Assembly: GCA_027886175.1 (NCBI GenBank) | Contig: JAJNNQ010000024.1 | Coordinates: 29,491,001 to 29,555,000, forward strand | Length of the DNA stretch: 64,000 nucleotides | Direction: 5' to 3' | From: Phylloscopus collybita | Lineage: Eukaryota; Chordata; Aves; Passeriformes; Phylloscopidae | Part shown: in pieces, positions 27,371 through 40,627 of the stretch | How the letters are laid out: each line of letters begins with the position of its first letter | How positions within the stretch are numbered: the stretch's first letter is position 1 | Position numbers and translations under genes: made by a program | The notes under the pieces: model-generated | What the model was told of the DNA's origin: nothing | The model's input: only the letters and a program-made list of their open reading frames with translations | The model's database searches: none

Positions 27371-27446
27371 TTTTTTGTTTTGTTTTGGTTTGGTTTGGTT
27401 TGGGTTTTTTGGTTTGGTTTCGTTTGGTTTTTTTGGAGTTTTTTTT
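27371..27446. repeat. (GGTTT)n/(GTTTT)n simple repeat
   Basis: This is a degenerate T/G array built from GTTTT and GGTTT units with longer T runs. It is a low-complexity tract inside a TBX15 intron with no sign of coding content. Confidence 0.9.
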
Positions 27447-30400
27447 GAGTATCGCATTTCAGTATAGAGTTTGACAGTACTGAAGTAATATTTGAAGGAA
27501 ATACATCATCCTGAAAGATTCTCTCACTCATGTTTATAGTTATTTAAGAAAAAATATCCTTCAAATCAATCTGCTTATTAGGAATGTATTTCATATTCAA
27601 CAGAAACACCAGCATAATTGTCATGGTTTCCTTGAAGTCCTGGTACTGTTTTGTGCAATCTTAATAGGTGCTGTATTTCTATGCCATATGATCCATCTAA
27701 GATATGTCTATCTTAAGCATTTTCTCCTGACAGACAATGTATGGAACTCTACACCAACATGAAACGGTTCCAGCCTTTTTCTTCTTGTCTGAGCACAAGT
27801 TAAGCCCTGCTAAACACAGTCACTCTTGTGGAAGGGTTTGTAGCTAGGCAATTATTTCAGAAGAGAACAGATCAGAACAATTTGAACCTTAAAGCACAGG
27901 TTTAAGTGTTAAAGCCAGTGTTAGTGTGGCTATGGCATAATTCCTCCTTCTTAAAAATTTTATGGTGGCCAGTAGACCAATTTCTATTCTACACCTCCCT
28001 CAAAGAGCATGCTGAGGGAATTACTTATGCCCTATTATATTTGTAACTAATGTGGTATTTTTACACCTTCATAAAATCTGAGGAGCTGAACTGAATGAGG
28101 TGCAGAAGGAATTAAGCAACGCTGAAATCAGAGCAGAGCACTGAAAGAAATCCTGCATTGTTTCACTGACTGTTAACTCAGACCTGGGCTCTACCTGAGT
28201 GGCTTCTCAGCCTTTATCTGAGAAAAACTGAAGCTGAGGTCCTATAGGATGGTGTTACTCAACTGAACGACATCTGCCTAGAAAATACAGAGCTTTGGTA
28301 GGAGAAACCCCAGAAGTAGTGGATGCTTGTACAAAATCATATTCTGCTTCTCTGATAATTAAACATATCCTTGTGGGATGGAAGTATGTGGATGGAGGGA
28401 GGCTATTAGAGGGCAATGTAAAATCATAATGCCAAAAGAGTAGGGAAGTGTACAAGAAATGTTTCTAGGAGCCATCCTAGACAAACCATCATGACACTTC
28501 CATTTAGTGAGAAGCAGTGAAATGTCAGAGAAGAAGGTTTAGTTCTCCTTTCAACATTTCTGTTTCTCACAGTATTGCTAGTGAACACAGCCTGGAGGAG
28601 CAAGAAAACAGGAAAGGTTGTGTCAACATCTCCAGACATGTCTCTCAAACTTTGCATGACAGGGATGTGATCATGAGAACGAACCTATTTCGTTCTTTCC
28701 CAGCCAAGCCACATATAGCCACTTGCAGAAGAGGGTGGGAAGGAGGAGGTTGATGCTCAGCCTTTGCCCTACCCACAGCTCTTTCATTTCAGGCCACACT
28801 GAGAAGATAAGACCTGACCTATTAGTAACTGTATCTGCTTTGGAAAAGGGCATATTTATCGTGGGGGGTGGGGAGAGCACCACCCCACAGCTGCCACAGC
28901 ACAGCTAACCCGAGCTATGAGAGACGTAAAACTGTCAGAAAAATCGTCTGCAGAAACCCTTCAAGGAGAGCAATTTGTGCAACTGATGGTGTGAGTTTGC
29001 AAGTAGAATGACTTGGGGGTGGGGAGGTGGGGAAGGAATAATGGATTAGTCTTCAGTGGCTTGAGGGCATTACCTTGTTTCTGCCACAATGGCTCATTAA
29101 ATCTGCCAAGCCAAATGGGTACAGGATGTGGCATTTTACAGTCCAGCTCTCTTTAATTAGAGAGAGGTGGCTTGGGAGCAGCTAAAGTAGGTCATATTTC
29201 AGGGGGTTGATGAGAAACCCAGGATTAAATCAAAGTCTCTTTGGGTCTAAGTCTGCACACTGTGTTGGGAAAACTGAATACGCTGTGTGTCCCAAGAAGC
29301 TCTCTCCAAATCTACTGCCCTGTGTAAAGTTGCAGTATAGCCTGTGGGGTTGTTTGTTTATGAAATACCTTGTAAAAGATTACCACAGACCATTCAGTAG
29401 GCTTAGAGGCTAATCTCTAAAATGACTGGAGTGAGCTTGGCTGATCCCACTACTTTCTCTAAGGTTTAAGTGTACTTTTAAAGTTTTGTAAATTATTACT
29501 GTTTTCCTCTTTCTGTGGGTATAAAAGTAACTTGGGTTTCTTTGCCATGAAGATGTGGCCTGGAACTGTCACAGCAGGTCTCCAGCAGCACTGCTGTGTG
29601 GAAGGAGGGAAATGGAAAAGGCAGAGGCTAACAGTGGAGATTTAGGGATGTGCTTTGTGTGTAATCCTGGTAACGTCCCTGTTCTCTGCATTTCCTCTTG
29701 GCTGAATCTTGGTTGCCCAGAGGCACTAGCTTTATAGAAAACAAGAGGCTCAAAGGTTTGGAAGGAATTCAGGCAATTTGGATATGGCTGTATTAATAAA
29801 AAGTCAAGAATCTTTTATCTAGAAAGGTATCAGCTTCATAGTCAACAGCTACAGACACGAAGGCTGTCTGTTTTCATAGGGAACATGTGATGACATTTGA
29901 TATATTTTAGGAGGAGGTTTTATATCAGCAGCAGTTTGGGATGATCAAGTTATTTATATGTTAGCTTTGCCACTCAGTAGAAAAACAGTCTTCCTAAACT
30001 TAGACTGTGAACTTGCACACAGTACCCTTTTAGGGAAAATATGATGTGATATGAAATAAGTTATAAGTGACTTAAAAGCATTTTAGTAATAACAATGTGC
30101 CTCAGTCTACTCAATTTCTGTTTTCCTCCATAATGAGGTTGAAGTTTATAAACATTAAACATGAAGAAAACTAATGATAGATAAATATATCTAGAATTTA
30201 ATTAAAATAGTATTTGCCAGTACAGGAGTGTACTCATATTAAGAACCATGTTTGGGAACTTTCAACAAAAAAAGAAGTATTTGGGATGTGGCAGCTAGCA
30301 GTATATTTTTTGGTAATGGTGGTGGTTAAGATTTTCTTTTAAAATATAGTTTCATTTTACTTTGTGAAAACTGGTCAAAGGAGGAGAATCACAGGTACAT

Positions 30401-30773
30401 CCCCAAACTGGAATTTTTACCCCAATAGAATAAAGCTTCAGTTTCTTACCCTTAAGTTAGGAACTTAGATAAATCTGAGTAGACTTGCTTAAAGGTGACA
30501 TCTAATAAATGCAAAGCCTAAAATGAAGGGATGTGCTCTTCAACAATAACAAAAGAAATAGAATAGTCATTTCCAATGCATAAAATAATCCAATTTAGAA
30601 ACTCTGCAAAATAATCTGATTTAGATGTGCAGATTAAGTGTGCATAGTGTTTACAATGTGTGTGAATTAACAGAGCAACTTGAAGTTATCCTTATTAATT
30701 CATATCTCATATTTCCTTGCATTTAAGACTGATGCCAAATGTATATTTCTTTAGGGAAACAAATGTGTAAGGA

Positions 30774-30825
30774 GTGAAGGAAAGGAAGGCAAGGCAAGTC
30801 AAGGAAAGGTAAGGAAAGGCAATGG
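30774..30825. repeat. AAGGA/AAGGC simple repeat
   Basis: This is a degenerate A/G-rich array of AAGGA and AAGGC units, about 50 bases long. It has strong purine asymmetry and no known role. Confidence 0.75.
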
Positions 30826-33800
30826 AGGAATGCCCTTCTGTTTCCCTCTGCAGTATGGGATCATGTAGAGATGTGTTTTGAGAGGAAAAGCTGAGGGCAG
30901 GGCTTGGTAGCAAATGGATTTATTGTTTATGAAGGAGAGGGAGACCAACAGATCTTCTCTGTTGCTCCCAATGGGCACGTTCTTCTGGAAGCTGGAGCAA
31001 GTTTACCTGGCCCATGGGGCCAAGAACTCTAAAAATCAGTTTGGTAGCTGTGGCCTGCCAGCCCTTGCTCTGAGAAGTCCTCTCCATGGGCCCCTTCAGC
31101 ATCAACAAGGCTTGATTACAAAATCTCTGCTGTTCTCTCTCACTGAGGAGCACTTTGGAACCCACCCTTCTTTCCACTGGAAAGAAAAAATAACACCTGG
31201 TAATGTAAATAGCCCCAAGTACATGCTACAAACAACTCAGACTCATGATTTCAGGGAGACAAAGAGACTGCAGGCAAAGTACCACTTAGCCTATCAGGAG
31301 GCACAGGAATTCAGGAGAGGACAAGGTCACCTGTTTCACTCACTCATGGCTTTTTCCAGTCTTACTACAGATCCTGGCCATCAGCATTTTGGGTTGAGCC
31401 ATCCTGCAGCACAGATATGATAACTGTGATATGACAGATGAGGCAATTTCCCCCATTGCTGAGAGGAGATCCCGGCTCTGTTACAGGTAGAACCTGTGTT
31501 CCCAGATCAATACCTCTTGGATGTGCTGGTATGCATGGTAGCACTCATAAAACCACCTCCATAAACAGTGGGCAGCCCTTCCCTTCCAGAAGAGGACTCC
31601 AAGCACTCTCTATAGTGTATTCCCCCAGGAATAAGTGAACATTTTTCCCCAATTTGGGCAGCATTTCTATGCACAGTTAACAGTTACCCCCGCAGCTCTG
31701 TTGATCATGGACATTAGATAGGGATTGTAGGGATGTGGGAAAAGTTTCAAATTCCTCCACTGATGCTGCCATTGTGATCACTGTTAGTAAAGGAGAGTAG
31801 AGAAAAAGAGTTAAAAATTATTTTAGAACTAGGTCTTCAAATCAGTATGACCTGGGGCTTAAGATGAACTTATTTTATTTTGTACTGAGTAAAAGGCTGC
31901 CTTTCAAACATAAAGGAGATAAAGGTAAATTGCAGATTTGAATGACTGCAGCTGACAGCCATTTGCATCTTTTACACAAGGAACAAAAGTCTTTTTATAA
32001 GCATCTGATTAAAATCTAAATAACGATGTTTTGATGGAAAGGAAAAAGGAAGAGTTATAAGAGGACTGGAATAAGTTAATGGAAACAGACAAAAAAAGAG
32101 ACACCTATAAATACAGCATCAAGAAAAGAAAAACAACAAAGCAGAATTAGAAGTGAGTGAGAGTAGGAGTCTGAAAGTCAAAAAGTGTAGTGTGCCTGAC
32201 ATAGGCAGGATATAGCCCCAGAAATATGTTTGAAATGAGAACGTAGGTTAGAAATTAGCATTACACAGCAAGAGCAGGGAGACATTGTGGAGACAGGGAG
32301 GAACCAGGAAGTTCTTTACAAATCATAGAAAATTAAGGAGCAGCTGTACTTATAGGCATCTGAGTCTGTAATTATAATGGCTTTCAAAACAAGAAGGCCT
32401 TATGGGACTCGAGGTTTCCAAAGAGAAAGCAACAAGAGCAAAATCTTCTGTGGAGAAGGAAGAAGATGTAAATCACACTGTGTGTCTCAAACTATTTGAA
32501 TGAGTAGTAGGAAATCTTCAGGTAATAACCAGTTCTGTATTTAGGCCAGAAATAATAAAATCTAATCTCTGGAATTCATCAGGTATCATGCATCCCATAT
32601 GGAGAAACAGGACTGCTAGACCCAGCTCTCACCCATCACAGACACATCTTCTCTGAGAGAAAACTGTTTAAACTGTTAAACTGTTTAACCATTTAATTTG
32701 CAAATTCTATCACACCTGTAAGGACCATCCTCAATAAACAGGTGTATTACATAAAGAAGCTGCCCAGCTCTTCATTATGCTTTGCAATGATTAACCTACA
32801 AATGTAGTCAACAGAAAAATAAAAACAGCAGCCCTCCAATATTGTTCACATCACTTCTGGAGAAGAACTTCATCAAGCAGAAAAAACTACATCTACTTAG
32901 TAGTTACATCCATTTTCTGTGGGCAGTAATGTGAGAGTTGGCCATCAGTACTCAAATAATTACAAGCATTTCAAGGAGAAAGAATATTATTTCTGATTAG
33001 AATGAAGATATGATTTGCACAGGAAGTTACGACTATTTTCATACATGATCTTCTGTAAGTGAAAGAATTATCCACACTGGAGCTTGTAAGATGTCAGAAA
33101 GGTTAGCTACTTTATTCAGAAATGTGTGAGTTGCCAAGATCCTCTTTATACCACTATGTTCTAGCCATTATTGTCTGAACTGGTGGGCATAGAGATATTT
33201 ATGCTGCTTTTAGGTGTGTCTACTACACATATCATCAGAGAATTAATTACAGTTAATCTAACAGGTAATAATGTGTTATTTTAAGTTTCTGAAACAGCAT
33301 GGTCCAGGCAGCAGGACAATAAACCCAGAATGAAGGAAGTTGGTTCTTTGAGTGCCATATTTAATAATGCTGAACAGATTATTTAGTCTTTTTAGGTCTC
33401 AGTGTCACCACCTGTGAAAAGAGGATAATAATGATTTTCTCTGTGTCTGGTTTAACATCTCCAGAGAAGAGGTGTTGCACAATAGCAAGTGATATCATTC
33501 CTGTTACTTTGCCTCTTCCATTTGAGGCAGAAGGGCAAAACCAGCAGCTTACTCTGTACTGATGAAAAATGCTTCCTTTGCCACTGAAATCTAAAACTGA
33601 GAGCTACTCTGGCTCTGATAATCTTTTCCAGGGATCTTCTGGGTTAATTGTCCAGCGTAACTTTCCTTAATTATCTGGATTTTCTGGGGCTAGAGAGCAA
33701 TAGCCCTCACTTCACGAGAATGTAAAACAACAAGTCGAACTGTTCTGGCAAATTTTGGGAGCTCAGATATGAAACAACGCAGTGATCAATAGAGCACCGT

Positions 33801-33839
33801 GGTTTTTTCCCCAAAACCTGGGTAAAATTCCCCTGCTGG

Positions 33840-33967
33840 ATCTCTGCGGCGCAGTCGGGACAGCTCCCGGGTCCCTCCCGGTGTTTGCTCGCCTTGGCGG
33901 GCTCTGTCCGTGGTGCTGACGCCCGCCTTCTCCGCATCAATCAGAATTAAAACCTCATTAGGTGGAG
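33840..33967. promoter_or_regulatory. CpG-dense block in a TBX15 intron, possible promoter or enhancer
   Basis: About 11 CpG dinucleotides fall within roughly 100 bases (33845-33945), against very few in the surrounding kilobases. The block lies about 0.8-0.9 kb 3' of the 214-bp TBX15 exon. On the plus strand it is followed by a strong splice-donor match, GGAG then GTAAGA, with GT at 33968-33969. One reading is a small CpG island with a first exon of an antisense RNA; another is a methylation-protected enhancer. No TATA box or protein-coding frame is evident. Function is inferred from base composition only. Confidence 0.35.
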
Positions 33968-34747
33968 GTAAGAAACGGCCTGAAAATGCAAACGTGCCTA
34001 AAAATCCTAATTTGGGATATCTAGAAATGTACAACTACCTCTAGGTCGTGTTTTGGCAACTGTATGACAACTGTTTTGGCAACTGCTAGCCATTTTTAAA
34101 TAGTCAGCAGTGAAGATCTTCCCCTTGGCTAACTTGTCATGGTGAGGTTTTCCTTTTTAAAAAATCTGGCTAATTAGTGGCTCTTTCTAGCCTCAGCTGT
34201 CATGGTATCACTGCAATAGCAAAGGAAAACATTAGGTTTGCACAGTTTTTATACCAGAAGTCATTAGCACTGCATCTAATTAGAGCTGCAGAAAGACATT
34301 TTTTGGTTCAAAGGTGAGTTTGAATTTCACTACATTTGAGATTAAATCAATAAGCTTATGAAGTGCTATGGAAACTTGAAAGGAAACTCAAATGGCTCAC
34401 CCCCAAATTCATAGCTCATTTTAAATTCAGTACAGCCAACAGTACAATTGTTTCCTGATTTATTTGCTCAAAGGAGCAACTATCCTCAATGGTTTCCTGC
34501 AGCTGCCAGCTCTCCTTTGGAACCACTTATTCAAACAGTCGTATGGAACAACTTTGCTTGTCTTAAGAAAGCTAATAGGAGATACAGCTGAGAAACTCAG
34601 ACTGCCATTTAATTTTTCACACATATTTATCCCTTTGGATTATCAAGAAGAAAAAAAAATTCTTTCTTAACAAACAAATGAAATAAAAATTGGTTTGTTT
34701 GGTTGTGATTTCTTTTTTGACTAGACAGAAAGCCAGAGATGTCTTAC

Positions 34748-34961
34748 CTGCCTGCTTTCGTGATGATCATCTCTGTCCCAATGTCATGAAATCTTTTCCA
34801 GAGGTCTGCACACTGCAGCTCTACCTGGATCTCTTCCATGGATGAAGGTGGAGGAGGCTGAGGGCCTGAGCCACCAGATGTAAGGTCAGAATGGGAGCCA
34901 AATGAGCAAGATGTCCTTTCTGCCAGCACCTCTGTGTCTGACCCAGTGCTCTGTTCCGAGT
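34748..34961 (-). CDS. TBX15: TBX15 coding exon spanning the N-terminal region and T-box start (214 bp)
   Basis: The acceptor AG is at 34963-34962 and the donor GT at 34747-34746. The exon completes an Asp codon and begins [20 protein letters not shown]. It then has a Ser/Gly/Pro linker with four consecutive prolines, followed by [20 protein letters not shown] and [16 protein letters not shown]...LW..F...GTEMI.TK.GR is the N-terminal signature of the T-box, which starts about residue 47 of the visible protein. By comparison with the human long isoform this is the second coding exon; the first, with the initiator Met, is not seen in the window. The Met in SSMEEIQ is an available internal start for a short isoform. 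Confidence 0.97.
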
Positions 34962-35893
34962 CTGCAAAGTAAAGAAGCCAGGTAAGACCCTTCAGTTCTA
35001 CTTACTGTGAGGGGTAAGAGGAGGGAAGAGGAGGAAGGTCAACACAGGAAGTCCTTTAGAATTGTACAGTGGCATTTTATATGGCATATATATGTATGGG
35101 GTTTTGTGATTTAAAGCCTGATTTGGGGCTTTGAGTTTCCAACATGATATCTAGCTTCTTTTGTAAAATTTTAGAAACTGCTGGAAAAAGACCCTCAACA
35201 TAAAATATAAATAGTAGCAAGTAATGGCAGGAGTACAAAATGTAGATGAAAAACAGAAATTAAAAAAAATTAATTCAACCTGTTGTTTCAAGCTAAGATA
35301 AGATGTACTTACTGGAAAACTACATTCCACTGAATTGAATATTCTCCTGCAATACTATTAAAGAGTTGGTTATTTTTAAACAACACAGGTTTTTTTTAAT
35401 ATCTTTGTCATCAAAAACAACGAACATTTTTTTTTATTTTGCTTTTGGCAGCACTATTCTGGAAATGTGTTTTATTTGCTCCTATAAAACTTTTTTTGAA
35501 CAACGATATTTCCTGGAAAGATAGCCATTAAGCTTTTGGTGAGGAAAGTGCTCTAGGCTACTAAAGGACAAAAAAAAGGTGATAGTAAACATATGGAATA
35601 TGCTACCAAGGAAACAACTGAAGCAAACTGCAGAAAAGATCTCATGATACAACCACCTGTATGGGGGAGAAGAAGGAGGTTTGCTAAAAAAAAAAAAACA
35701 AACAAAAAAGTGAGGTTCAACTAGTTTAAAAGTCCGGGCTGGCATGTTGAGTCAGGTGGTAATTTCTTTGCAAAAATATTTCATGTATTTATTAGGCAGA
35801 TATGCTGTGTATATTCAGTCCTCATTTTCATACAGAGGGCTAAGATGAAATTTTGCAAATAGCAGTGTTGCACACCCACATTGCATCAAAATC

Positions 35894-35939
35894 ATTCACA
35901 ATACATTCTGCAAAGCAATGTGCAGAATGTATTGTGAAT
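35894..35939. repeat. Perfect 19-bp inverted repeat with an 8-base loop
   Basis: The left arm (35894-35912, ATTCACAATACATTCTGCA) and the right arm (35921-35939) are exact reverse complements, separated by AAGCAATG. It could fold as a hairpin in DNA or in a nascent transcript. There are no terminal repeats or flanking duplications that would mark it clearly as a transposon. A local template switch during replication is another way to create such a perfect stem. Confidence 0.9.
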
Positions 35940-37165
35940 TACACAAGCCTTATTTTTAATAAATTTGCACAAGTATTATATAGATGATTAGGAAAATAAA
36001 ATTACATTAAACACTCCATCAAATGGCTCAAGAAGAGCTCTGTGGATTTCAAAGAATATACAAAACAAATATTTTAGAGTGTCCTCATTGATCACACCAG
36101 TAAAAGCATCCCAGTCAATAAACAAAACAGCCATTTACATGTATTCTCTGCACTTGAAGAAAAAGAGAGATATCTCTGTCTGTGAAGGAAACCTAATGCA
36201 ACAAAAAATAACAATCTGTGCTAAAAATGTGATTAAATCATGGCATGTAAAATTCCTTCCACACCAAGAAAATGCCAGAAACTCTTTAATAACCCTGAGG
36301 TCATGGAGGCTGAGTCTGAGGTTTACAGCTTGCACATCAGTGCAGAGAGCTATGGATAAGAAGCAGGCAGTGAAAATACCACCCACAGAACACCTTCCTC
36401 ACCTCCTGCCACATGGAAACATGTCTGGAAAATCCATTTTGCTGTGGTATGGACATAAACTGTTTGACTGATGGTTTATGAGAAACTTCCAGTCCCAAGT
36501 GTTATCAGGAACCATTTCTCTTTTATGAGAGCCCTAGGTGATGTCACTGGACAGTGGACATTTTGTATGAGGGGGGGTGTTTTAAGTAAGCTTTGTCAGT
36601 TATTTGGACAATCTGCCAGTACAATGTAGAAGTTCTGCAGGACACAAGAAAGGTTCAGTACTTATTGCTCCCAATCCATTTTGAAAACGGAGTTTTTTAT
36701 GTCTCCCATGGATTCCCAAGTTAGGCTGAAGTGATAATAAGGTCCATGGGTCTAAAAGAGAGGCAAAAACTTATGCATAGAGGATTTTTACATGGAGACC
36801 AGTCCTACATGCAAAATTAATATCCTACACACAAGGTGATTCAAGATAATATGGAATAATCTTCTGGGATTATGTGGCCACAGGACAGATAATCAATCTG
36901 AGAGTACAGAGGGGCTGAGACATTTGCTCCCTGCATCACTACCCCAGTGACACAGAAGCAAATCTTCTTCCTCAAATTATTCCACCTCAAAGCATTGGAG
37001 AAGTAAGCATGAGTAGGGGTCACTATACTTAGGTCTCCCTAGGAATGGTTAATCAATTTGTCCTTCAACAAAAAGAGAGCAGATACTTCACAAATCACAG
37101 TAAGATCTGCTTGTATACCTGCTCATGTCCTAAACCATTGACCAGGTGTCTTACATCTTCTCTGA

Positions 37166-37411
37166 GATCACAGAATCACAGAATTAATCAGACTGGAAAA
37201 GACCTCTGAGATCATCAAATCCAACCTATCATTGACCACCATAAGATATGGTGGCAACCAGATGGCAACCAGACCATGGCACTAAGTTCCACATCCAGTC
37301 TTTCCTTAAACAGAGACAGTGACTCCATCACCTCCCTGGACAGCCCAATCCAATGTCTAATCACCTTTTCTGTGAAGAAATTCTTCCTAATGTCCAACTT
37401 AAACTACACTG
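37166..37411 (-). mobile_element. CR1 LINE 3' fragment
   Basis: This is a truncated CR1 copy read on the minus strand. The 3' end near 37166 carries the repeated (TTCTGTGA) tail motif. Coding remnants at about 37270-37400 read [16 protein letters not shown] and [17 protein letters not shown], the C-terminus of the CR1 ORF2 protein. Only the last 250 bases or so are present, the usual 5' truncation of CR1. A small direct duplication (GGCAACCAGA twice, near 37252-37274) sits inside the 3' part. The copy is inactive. It looks like a different CR1 subfamily from the one at 22914-23900, because the 3' sequences differ. Confidence 0.9.
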
Positions 37412-40400
37412 GGAGTCTGAGGGACTGATCTAGGGAAAAGCAGAGCCTTCCTTCTGAAATGAGGTACTAAACTGTAGGTCTGAATCTAAAGAGGCAGGTT
37501 CAGACCACATCAGCTGTGCTTGGTTCAGGCATTCAGGCGCTCTCCTCTGAGGCACTATGGTAAACGGCCAACAGATGGCACTTGGCTAGGTGCTGTCCCC
37601 ACCTCTTTCCAGCATTTCCTGGACAGTCTTCCAAACTGGGCATGTGACTGGAGCTTTGGGAATCCCTGAGAATTAACTGGAATGGCATGCTGCAAAAAAT
37701 TAAGTATCAGAGGCTTAAGTCCCCTCCCACTGATTTATACTCACATCATCCCACTGACTTTACAGATTTCAGGAGGGGCCTTTCTTTAATTATGGAAGTT
37801 GAAGGAGAGCCATAACCTTGGATATAATTTTCCATGCTGGCAAAATTCAAAAATTGCAAAAGGAGTTCACTAATTTCTGATAAGCCAGTATCTACCCAAA
37901 CACGTGGTACCACACAAAGGAGACTAGAACTCTTTTTTTCCCCAAGGATACTACTTTGGGCTCTGAGTTATGAACTATTATTACCCCCAAGTTAGTGCAC
38001 AGAACAGTAACTACCTCTCCTTCTTCTGATTTTGGAAATGGAGAGTCACTAGTGTTGTTGCTCTTAGTTCAGACTCAATAGGAACTGATACATGTTTTGT
38101 GTTTTCTTCAGCCTTTCCTGAGCTAAGCTCTCCTGAGTGTTGTCATCCAGTTGGAAACACTTAGTCCAGACCCAGAGAATTCAGGAGAGGTTAAGTGCAT
38201 CTGACATACAAAATTCAACCCTAGTGTCAGCCAGGTCTATAGGACTCTGTGACTTTTGAGTTCTCTCCATGTGCTAGAATTTTGAATTAATCAAGAGACA
38301 GGTGTGAACATCTGTAAGTGAGCAATCTTTAGAGGGGTGCAGGGTGAACCAGTCTCCATGTGTAGTAATCAATTGTGCCAGCTGGCAGCTAGCACAACTC
38401 AAGCCACTCTGTGCACATACTTGCTGAAATGAAACAATCAGGAAGAAGATCTGAACATTCTTCTGGCCTTCAAACTGGGAACTTGATTTCTTCACACACC
38501 AGCTTCAGTGAGGTACAACTTCTCTAAGCTTAAATAAATTAATTTTACTTCCCATTGGCGTGAGCAGAGCGAAAGTTCCTGAAGCACCAACATGATTTAT
38601 AAAGCTGTGAGCACCCAGAGATGCAGACTGGGGCTGCTACTATATATTGTGTATGACTCAGGAACAAACAAAAGGATTTCTGAGGAAGATAAGCTACCTC
38701 TAGTTTCTTCTAGCTCCAAAGTGACAAGATATTTGTCTCTCCTTTAAGAGATGCCTTATACAAAAGCCCACATTCTCAACTCAAGGTCCTGTCAGAGGGA
38801 AATGCAGGTCCCCCATGACATGGTTTCCTTTCAGAGTTAGGAGACCTTTTTAGAATACTGCCCCAGGAATTCTGACTCTCTTGCACTATGTTAGGCTGCA
38901 ACCCTACTGTGTCTGGATGTGGCACTTAGGGATATGGTCCAGGGGTGATTATGGTGATGTTAGTTTGACTGTTGTAGAAGATTTTGAAGGCCTCTTTCAA
39001 CCCTGATCAATCTGTAATTTGTGCCACTTAAGGCATAAGTTAAGCAAGCAGCAAATAAAGTTGTTTTATGATTTTCTCTTGCTAGGTTACAGTCCTTGAG
39101 AAATAAAACTTCACAACCAGCTCATCCATCACTGACCACTAACAAAAGTGGGAGTAGATGCAACTGAGATTTCTAAACCTACAGTATTTCACTGGAGTTT
39201 CAGTTGGGAATGTCTCAGGTCAAAATGATCCTTATTGATTTTACAGGAACCCATGACCTTTCTGATCTTAACTGATTTTCTTTACAAGGTCATTCCTCTC
39301 ACCTGTCTGCTTGAAGCAGAGCCCTTCCTGCTGTACCACAGCTATGGAGGAGAACATCTCCAAAGCTACTGCTGACTGCACAGTTAGTATCAGTCTGCCC
39401 CCTTCATTTCCCCATTCTTTCAAATCTCTTCTAAAACTTTCCATTTCCATTCTTGCTCATTCTTTATGTTCCTTTTTTCTGATGTTTTCACCAATTTTTT
39501 TCTGCTGTTCTACAGAGTGATATGTAGCCAGAAGAAAACACAAACACTTTGGTATTTTTGGAGACAGACATGGTGACCACAGGGAAATGCCAGTGCTTAA
39601 CTCTTCCAGACTAATAGGTTTTTCTCCACAGATAATACGGAGGAAGTACTAAAGCATTGTCCCTTGTTATAGGCAACTTGCTGGACAAACAGCAAGTATG
39701 TCTGACCAAGTGTTTTTGACCATGGGACCTGGACTGATCTGTCAAAGCCAGACAGGCTATTGCATTTCAAGGGGGTTGAAACTATCCAATGGGAAAATAC
39801 TGTAAATTTCATGGAAAAGGCCCCTGGGTTCAATATGTTAAAAAAATTTCTAAGGCCTTTAGTATAACTCTCTTTCACTGTCACTGTGCAAAAAGACAGT
39901 TCCTTTTTCTACTGCCCTGTTGGATGGCTTCCAGCCATCCCTTCTTACCACACTGACCATGCATCCTGCTACTTACTGCAGTTTAACAGAATTGGAGGAG
40001 AGGAAATTCCTCAGCACTTTTAGCAACCTTTGAGTAGAATCAGACCAGAAGGTCACTTTCAAAGCTTCCAGGGATACCTTTGGCCATTTCTGAGCTTGTA
40101 GAAGAAAATTAAAGTAGTTCAGATTTTTTCTTCCTTAATCCCTTTCACATTTCTACTATCTCAGTATCACCCTGAAGATCCTTAACTTGTATTTTTTTCT
40201 GATCCACAAATCCCTAGGCTTCTTGTTGGCAGATAGGAAGGAAAACACCATTCTGACAAGCATGGTGACTCTGAGGTCAGCATTTGCACTGACTGCCCCA
40301 AGATGATAGAAAATAACCCCAGCCAGTTTCCAGCACCAGTGTCCTGGGATCAGAGCTGTCCCACAAAAATCAGAGAGGTGCTACTGCCTGACTTCTGTCT

Positions 40401-40627
40401 ATGACTCAACTGACTGGTATTCTTCATGTAAATTTCCTGGGTTTCCATCGGTTTGGTACAAGAGGCAAACTGGTATGTGAGATATTAAAAGACTATTTTC
40501 TACGCATCTTCATAGATGAATCTTCAGCAGAATTTTTGCTGCAGCTGGAGCACAGCAGGGATACTGCTCCCCTTACTTAACCAGTTAAAGAAATAGAGCT
40601 CAGTTTAGTCCTTGGCTGTATCATGCA

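Larger units (their letters stand above)
26962..34747 (-). other. TBX15: TBX15 intron (7.8 kb)
   Basis: This intron runs from the GT donor at 34747-34746 to the AG acceptor at 26963-26962. It contains a T/G-rich simple repeat at 27371-27446, an A/G repeat at 30774-30825, a CpG-dense block at 33840-33967, and AT-rich DNA between the block and the upstream exon. The longest open frame, about 168 codons on the plus strand at 30914-31420, has no domain I recognise and overlaps another frame on the opposite strand. I treat it as chance. Confidence 0.85.

Noticed and set aside
30914..31420. 168-codon open frame on the plus strand
   Set aside because: It is among the longest frames in the window but has no recognisable domain, overlaps an 85-codon frame on the opposite strand, and sits in an intron without splice or promoter support.
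38300..38307. Single T-box half-site AGGTGTGA
   Set aside because: An exact 8-mer is expected about twice in 64 kb over both strands, so one site alone carries no weight.
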